Source of the DNA: Siniperca chuatsi
Lineage: Eukaryota; Chordata; Actinopteri; Centrarchiformes; Sinipercidae
Length of the DNA stretch: 64,000 nucleotides
Direction: 5' to 3'
Assembly: GCF_020085105.1 (NCBI RefSeq)
Contig: NC_058047.1
Coordinates: forward strand, 22,400,001-22,464,000
Shown one piece after another: positions 57,997 through 64,000 of this stretch. Below the pieces are notes generated by a model. The model was given only the letters and a program-made list of their open reading frames with translations. It was not told the origin of the DNA and did not search any database. Position 1 is the first letter of the stretch, and each line of letters starts with the position of its first letter. Both the position numbers and the translations under genes were made by a program.

Positions 57997-60900
57997 AACA
58001 TTAGTGGGACTGTATCCTAAGTGGTTCTACTAACAAACCCTGATGAAATTCCTTTTTTAGAGTGTCAAAGTGTCCAGTAGCAGCTGCTCCCAAACTGCAC
58101 ACTGATATTTCACAGGCAGTATGCACACCGTTGTAAGACCCCTCCTGTTATTGTTGTAATTTGAGGCCAGGGTTAATGGGAGCACCTTGCCCTCCTGTCT
58201 TCAGCTGTCCTCTTTCTTTGGGACGATTTCTAGCCTCTAAGCTCTCTCCTCTGACTGAACTTTTATGTCCTCTTCACACGACTACTGATATGAGTTTCAA
58301 GTAGACACACCCAAACCCCTCATAAACATAAATTTCACCAATTTATTTGACCAGGCCATTCTTATTTCTTTGACAGTATCACTGTTTCATTAATAATCAA
58401 CCAAAACATATCACATAATGCTGATTACTAATTACTAAGGATTACTAAACTTTGATGGATTACATACACTTAACCTTATTGTGATCAGGTGATGCACAAA
58501 AACATAAATCATTTTCAAATAATTTTATTACGGAACATACAGTTGTAATATGATGTGAATATACATGAAGATGTGTATGTGTTTTAGTATTTTAACACCA
58601 TATTACTGCTTTTATCAAACTCGTTAATTATTAAAATGTTTCCCCTTAAACAAGGAAAACAACATTACCTGATTTGTGGGTCTAAGGGAAGAAATCATCA
58701 TTTTCCAACACAATTTATTCAAAGTCAGAAGAAGAGTGTGTGGGAAGCCTCTTCTCTAGGCATTGACGGTTTCAAATGGCGTAATGAGGCTGAAGACTGA
58801 CACACTGTACAATACATTGTCAGTAAGCAGAAAGAAAGCTGCATATTGAATGGACTCGTGTTTTATGTAGTAGGGTGGTACATACTATATCTTTACATTT
58901 TCATTGTTAAGTAATGGACCATCCGTTCACTAAATGTAACTTGCTAAACTGAAGACAAATAACCACAGTTTGGCTCAGTAAAGGAGTCACAGTCACTGAA
59001 CATGGACAGGTCTTTTCAGTCAATTTCATTTGCTATTAGAAGTTAAACAAAGAACTTTATTTGAACGGCGAAGTGGAGTTGGAAACACGAAACAGCACCT
59101 CTGTTATCTGACAAAACTCTTTTTGTTTACATAACACAATAAGTTAAAGAATATGATTAGCTGTGGTTTTATTGACCAGTTAGTGGCCCATAGTCTGGCA
59201 ACAGACTCACATCAGTGACAGTTAAGAGCTTACTAGTTTTTTACTGATTCACAACATCATACATCTCTTTTCTAGTACAAAACTAAGCCCTTTATGGCAT
59301 TACATGAGCAAATTTGAAACTATCTGTGAGTCAGTTTTCAATCAAGATCTTGCTCCTGTTTTGGGGCAGCATGCCACTAATCTGGGCACCTTTTTATAAA
59401 GTATGGAATAAGGTGTGACTGAGATCTACCTACAGCTCAGCGGAGGGAGATGTATAAATACCTGAAATGTGATCAATCACACCACAAGTTCATACTTGAT
59501 CACTGAGGATAATATTAGTCATGAGCCCATTTACTAAATCTCAGTCCAAGCAGATTTGGAAGTACTGAAAATTTAAAACATTGATTTAGATTCACAATTA
59601 TGATTTGATTGTGGTAACAATCACAGAATGCATTCGATTTCATTGGTTCTTACAGTGGGTAATGAAAAACAGAGTGGATACGGGGCAGTTTAAAATAATA
59701 GAATTGAATAATTTTTTCTTACTTCAAATTTTGTTCATAGAAATGACAGCTTACTAGAATTCTGCACTGTGAAAACATTCCTAAAGACACCAGCACTGTA
59801 CTTTTTTTTTTTTTTTGCTCCAACCATGTTTGCAAGCACTGCAATAATTCTAGTCTCACAGACGAAGATAAACTAGGTTTATTCATTAGTAGATTGAGTG
59901 AGAGATTGATTAGTAGATTAGTTTTGAAAAACGTACTAGATTGTGTAACTACGCACATCATTTCCCATCAGCGCCATGGTAGCACAAGGTTTTAAATTTG
60001 CATGAGTGTTGGGTCAGTGAGGACGTCTTGACTGTTTGTTTTGTAATGGCCTGGTGTGCTGCCATGGTTCATGGATCAGTGGTCAGAGTTTGAAGGTAAA
60101 GTTTTATAACATGCTACGTGACAGGAATAGATGAACATACAGTTCTATGTGACATACTCCCATATCTCAACTTGGAGACAGTTTTGTGAAAATGTTTGTG
60201 AATGTAAAGAAAGTCCTTGCCACAATTTCTCATCTACTAACTCTAACGAATGTGATGCCACATGGCACTGTCTATGTCAAATAATGGTTGGCTAGATTTC
60301 TCATGATTTTTATGTTTTGTCATGTGTTTTCACAATGTTTACATTTCCCACTAATTCTCAGTTGAAGATTCACAAAGGCAATCATCTGTAAAGAGATTAA
60401 CAGCCAAGTGTTGAACTGTTGCATATCTTCCCACAGTTCTTTTGTGATGATACTTTGACCTACTGAACTGGTCTTGAATCTTAATGTCTCAGACGTGACC
60501 CTGTGGGTCAGCATGTGTGTTTGTTTGAGGGTTAATCCTTACACGCTGACCTACTGACCAGGCGGTCAGTAGGTCAGTGTGTGTGTGTGTTTAGGTGCGC
60601 ATACTATTTCTCAGAAGCAGCATGTTTGATGATTAATCGATATCCACGCACTGACCCACTGACTGTGGATTGAATGCCAGGCTGAGATCCAACATTAATA
60701 TTACACTTTAAATGACGGCAGTGGTCAAGATGTAACACAGATGTGTGTTTTGACGTTAGCGTTAGCGACCCATACGTAAGCCATTGAGGGCACAGCATGT
60801 GAAAAGTTGTGGTTAACTTATTTGTGCCCTGTCAGACATCTGTACCAAATCTGAAGAGCAAATGAGACTTTATTTTTTCTGATGGATGATGTGTCATTTA

Positions 60901-62488
60901 AGCAATAATTTTGCTTGTATTCAACTAACCATGAAATCAGAGGATTAGCCTACATACACGTCAACTGCCTTTTTTCAGTTCAAGCTAAGTGGAAGCTGAA
61001 GGGCATTTCCCCAACTTAAATCCAGTTTTTATTGTCAGATAAGTATCATGAAATGCAACTGTTGAGCAGAACTGCTCATATTTTTCCAAAAAAGTTTAAA
61101 GAAAAGTAAAGGAAGTGTTGTGCATGTGATCCACTCATTGACTACATGCACACAGTTCTCCTCCTCGCTGAGTGTGTAGGGCATGACCGCTCTGCCAGGA
61201 GGAAGCAGATCATTTAATAAGTTGCACAACAGTAGGCTCTGTCGCGCTCACTTTACACACACACATCTTGGCACTGCCAGAAACCAGAACTCGTTAATCT
61301 ACAAGTGCCATCTAATTTCTCTGTTTGGGGGTCTGTTTTAATTTGTCTGTTGATTAGGAGTATGATCAGATATGTGGAAATATGATTTCTGTGCAAATGT
61401 TTGATGTATGAACCATTGTTGAACCATTTTTTGACAGAAAGAATGTTTTAGTTTTTGTGTCTGTTTAGTTTTTAGAAATATCCTGCTTTTTGACTGTGAG
61501 CCACTTATGTGGCATTTGCCAGTTGGTCCAAACCAGGTCCAAATAGCTGGTATGAACCAGTGTAGTTTAGTAGACTGTTCTCTGGTACACTGGTGCCCCA
61601 TTGTAGACCTCATACATGCTGTGCCCTCTCTCTGCAATAACTGCCCTATGAGCTTCCCAGTGTGAGCGATAAGATGACCAGCGAGAGGTTGTAGCTTCCA
61701 GCCTTTCTGTTTCATTAGCCTTCTGTCACATATTTAAATATGCTGGACAGTGAACTTTGTGACCAAATGATTATTATGATTGATTTTTGTGTTGTCTTAC
61801 ATGTGGATATTGAGATGATGCGGAAACCTAAGAAAAAAAGACATTTATCACAATGATTATAGAATAGATTTGCACATTCCACATGTCACCTGTTTACTTC
61901 CAGGTTGAGAAACACCACCGTGAAGAAAGATGCATTTTGTTGTTTATTCAGCTCTTATTCAGTAAATGTCATTTATTCTTGCACATTGGCAAACATGAAG
62001 CCAGCTAAAATATATTTCACTGCACTCAATTTTGCCCGCTGTATACTATAAATTATATTGTGTGTTTCCTGTATAGACCTTATGCTTAATGTATATACAT
62101 ATGCCTGTATGGTCATGTGATTACACTGTTATGTTCAGTGGATTTGAATGTGCTGTTCAATATTCTCTAAAGGAATATTCTATTCCTATTCATGAATGAT
62201 TTGATTGTACTGATTTTTAATTAAAAGGGGAACAAATCTGAAACTGTCTCATTTCATGTATGACTGATTGATAGATAGAGTGAAGTGTACAATCATTGTT
62301 ACTCAGTTACTTATCAGCATTCCAAATTCCACCCACTTGATTTAACTCTGAGGACACAAATTGAACTTTAGTCAAAGTCAAACCCATTGGATGTGGGTAA
62401 ATACAACTTAAACTGATAGTCGCCTTTTTTGGGCAGGACTAGAGAGGGGAAAAAAGAAAAGAATGTGCATCTTAACTCACCGTCTCAG
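57997..62488. other. Intergenic stretch between plpp6 and the FMO gene
   Basis: AT-rich non-coding sequence. The only structures noticed are the hairpin at 60,541-60,582, a poly-T run near 59,803 and a short TG run. ORFs of up to 125 codons (61,338-61,715, minus) show no recognisable domain. Confidence 0.6.
60541..60582. repeat. 19-bp hairpin upstream of the FMO gene
   Basis: ACACGCTGACCTACTGACC (60541-60559) pairs with 60564-60582 with one G-T mismatch and a 4-nt loop (AGGC). A (TG)n run follows at once. A degenerate second copy of one arm (CGCACTGACCCACTGAC) lies at about 60,648. It is about 2 kb upstream of the FMO TATA box. Confidence 0.75.
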
Positions 62489-62559
62489 TATAAAAGTCTG
62501 TGCTCAGGTGACGCTTGTTCCACTTGATAGGCACAAAAAACCAACACACAAGGATCAAG
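62489..62559 (+). promoter_or_regulatory. TATA box and probable non-coding first exon of the FMO gene
   Basis: TATAAAAG at 62489-62496 is followed about 65 nt later by a strong donor, CAAG|GTAAGAAG, with the exon ending at 62559. The first coding exon of the FMO gene begins at 63301 after GTTTATTCAG, only 7 nt before its ATG. A short non-coding first exon of roughly 40 nt (about 62,520-62,559) and a 741-nt first intron explain this layout. No transcript evidence is available. Confidence 0.5.
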
Positions 62560-63307
62560 GTAAGAAGGAGAGCTAATAACCTTGTCTTTCTGGTACATTT
62601 TACTGCAGAATTCTGGTATTTTTAGTGCCATTGGTGAGTTAGTTGGTAATATTTTAGTGAGATGTGTTATGTGACCTATTCATGTGCAAATGATTGAAGT
62701 GCAACATGACTGGATCAAACAAGAAAATTGACTTTTTTTCTGGTTATCAAAGGAGTGCAAAATAGTTTGTGAATGGTGAATTGTAGATAGGCTGATTTCC
62801 ACATTTTGCCCTGACACAATTACAACACTAGTAATTAATAGTTTGTAAAAAAAATTAAAAAAAGAAGAGTGAAAAGATTGCACAGCACAGAGTTTATTAA
62901 TCTAAACAAGGACTAAAACAGGACTAATCTAAACAAGGACTAAAACTTTATGCCGAATGCAATCATAAATATTCTCAAAGCAATTCTGTAATCAAATGCA
63001 AGTTGGGGTGAAAAGATGTTAAGATATTTGATCTACCTTCCTTGTTAAAGTCTCACTGGAGCATTTTAAACGAGCTGGGAAAGAGACAGAGCTTTACATA
63101 TTAAACATGAAAACACACAAAAAAAATGTTCACATTTACATGTAGTTCTTTTGATATAGTGCATTTCTAGTACACTTGCCTTTAGCATGAAAATACTCAG
63201 ATGACAGTGGGTGGGACTGAAAGGTACACATTTGGAATTATGTACTAAAATCTGATGACAGTGATGAGTTATAAACTACTTTTCCCTTTTGTTTATTCAG
63301 CTCCGTC

Positions 63308-64000
63308 ATGGTGCACAGAGTAGCAGTGATCGGGGCAGGGCCTTCTGGTCTGACCAGCATGAAGGCTTGTCTGGATGAGGGCATGGTGCCAACCTGCTTT
63401 GAAAGCAGTGATGACATGGGCGGACTGTGGAAGTTCAAGGCAAGTAGGGGCAAGTTGTCAAGTACTGACAACCATTTTGTGTTTATGCCCCAAGCTATTC
63501 AAGGGAAACTGGATGAGATAGAGTTTCTGTCAATCTTACCACCATTTTTCTTTTCCTATGTTTTCTGTCATTTCAAACCTCTTCTCTGCAGGAAGTGTCA
63601 GAGCCAAACAGGGCCAGTATCTACCGATCCCTAACCATCAACATCTCCAAGGAGATGATGTGCTACAGTGACTTCCCCATCCCTGCTGATTACCCCAACT
63701 ACATGCATCACTCTAAAATCCTGACATACTTCAGGATGTATGCAGAACACTTCAAACTGCTGCAATACATTCGCTTCCAGGTAACAAAATCCCCATGAGC
63801 AGAAAGGAGTACGTGGTTCATTAAACATTTTCACCATTATTTATTTCTATAGATGAGCCTGTCATTCATTTATATATTTTAGACCTCGGTGAAGAGTGTC
63901 AGACAGAGGCCAGACTTTTCTCGTACTGGTCAGTGGGAAGTGGTGACTGAGAATAGAGATGGACAGGAGGAGAGGCATGTCTTTGATGCAGTTATCTGCT
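63308..64000 (+). CDS. fmo5: Flavin-containing monooxygenase, FMO5-like, 5' part only
   Basis: FMOs are microsomal FAD- and NADPH-dependent enzymes that oxygenate soft nucleophiles; FMO5 acts mainly as a Baeyer-Villiger oxygenase. Coding exons seen are 63308-63439, 63592-63780 and 63883-64000, the last cut by the window end (about 146 residues; FMOs are about 530). The N-terminal Rossmann motif GAGPSG (residues 9-14) binds FAD, and [11 protein letters not shown] follows. Exon 3 contains [19 protein letters not shown] and exon 4 GQWEVVTE. These fit FMO5 better than FMO1 as I remember the families, but subfamily assignment from the N-terminus is tentative, so the symbol is provisional. The first coding intron uses a GC donor (AAG|GCAAGT), the only site that keeps frame. 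The ATG has G at -3 and +4. Confidence 0.9.

Noticed and set aside
1..64000. CRISPR arrays, operons, phage or plasmid features
   Set aside because: The sequence is eukaryotic. No regularly spaced repeats or bacterial gene organisation were seen.

Overview
The window is vertebrate genomic DNA, almost certainly from a teleost (probably a percomorph). Coding exons are short and separated by GT-AG introns. (TG)n/(CA)n tracts are abundant, and fish-type repeats are dense: palindromic inverted-repeat elements, an L2-like retrotransposon remnant, a Penelope-like fragment and small elements with terminal inverted repeats. No prokaryotic, organellar or viral features were seen. Family and organism calls come from recognised protein motifs and remembered repeat patterns, because no database search was possible.

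Layout. Positions 1 to about 45,650 hold no gene I can name. They carry repeats, microsatellites and a few weak exon candidates. The best candidate is a possible last exon on the minus strand at 3,984-4,031, with a polyadenylation signal about 1 kb downstream. The confident genes lie in the last 18 kb. (1) prdx6, a complete five-exon peroxiredoxin 6 on the minus strand (52,151 down to 45,881, 221 residues). (2) plpp6, a complete two-exon polyisoprenoid diphosphate phosphatase on the plus strand (53,365-57,373, 286 residues). (3) The 5' part of an FMO5-like flavin-containing monooxygenase on the plus strand (63,308 to the window end), with a likely TATA box and non-coding first exon near 62.5 kb.

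prdx6 and plpp6 are head to head, with start codons about 1.2 kb apart. The shared interval carries an RFX-type X-box and a CACGTG E-box close to plpp6. The three proteins are not one pathway: Prdx6 reduces peroxides and hydrolyses phospholipids, Plpp6 dephosphorylates isoprenoid diphosphates, and FMO5-like enzymes oxygenate with NADPH and FAD. Redox and lipid metabolism is only a loose theme.

I found no convincing new multi-gene system. The observations most worth checking are a Penelope-like fragment with inverted arms, a degenerate hammerhead-like core and 12-bp flanking direct repeats (12,317-12,788); a GC-AG intron in the FMO gene; two near-perfect hairpins (48,041-48,081 and 60,541-60,582); an open, splice-bounded segment antisense within prdx6 intron 2; and the unidentified minus-strand terminal exon near 4 kb.
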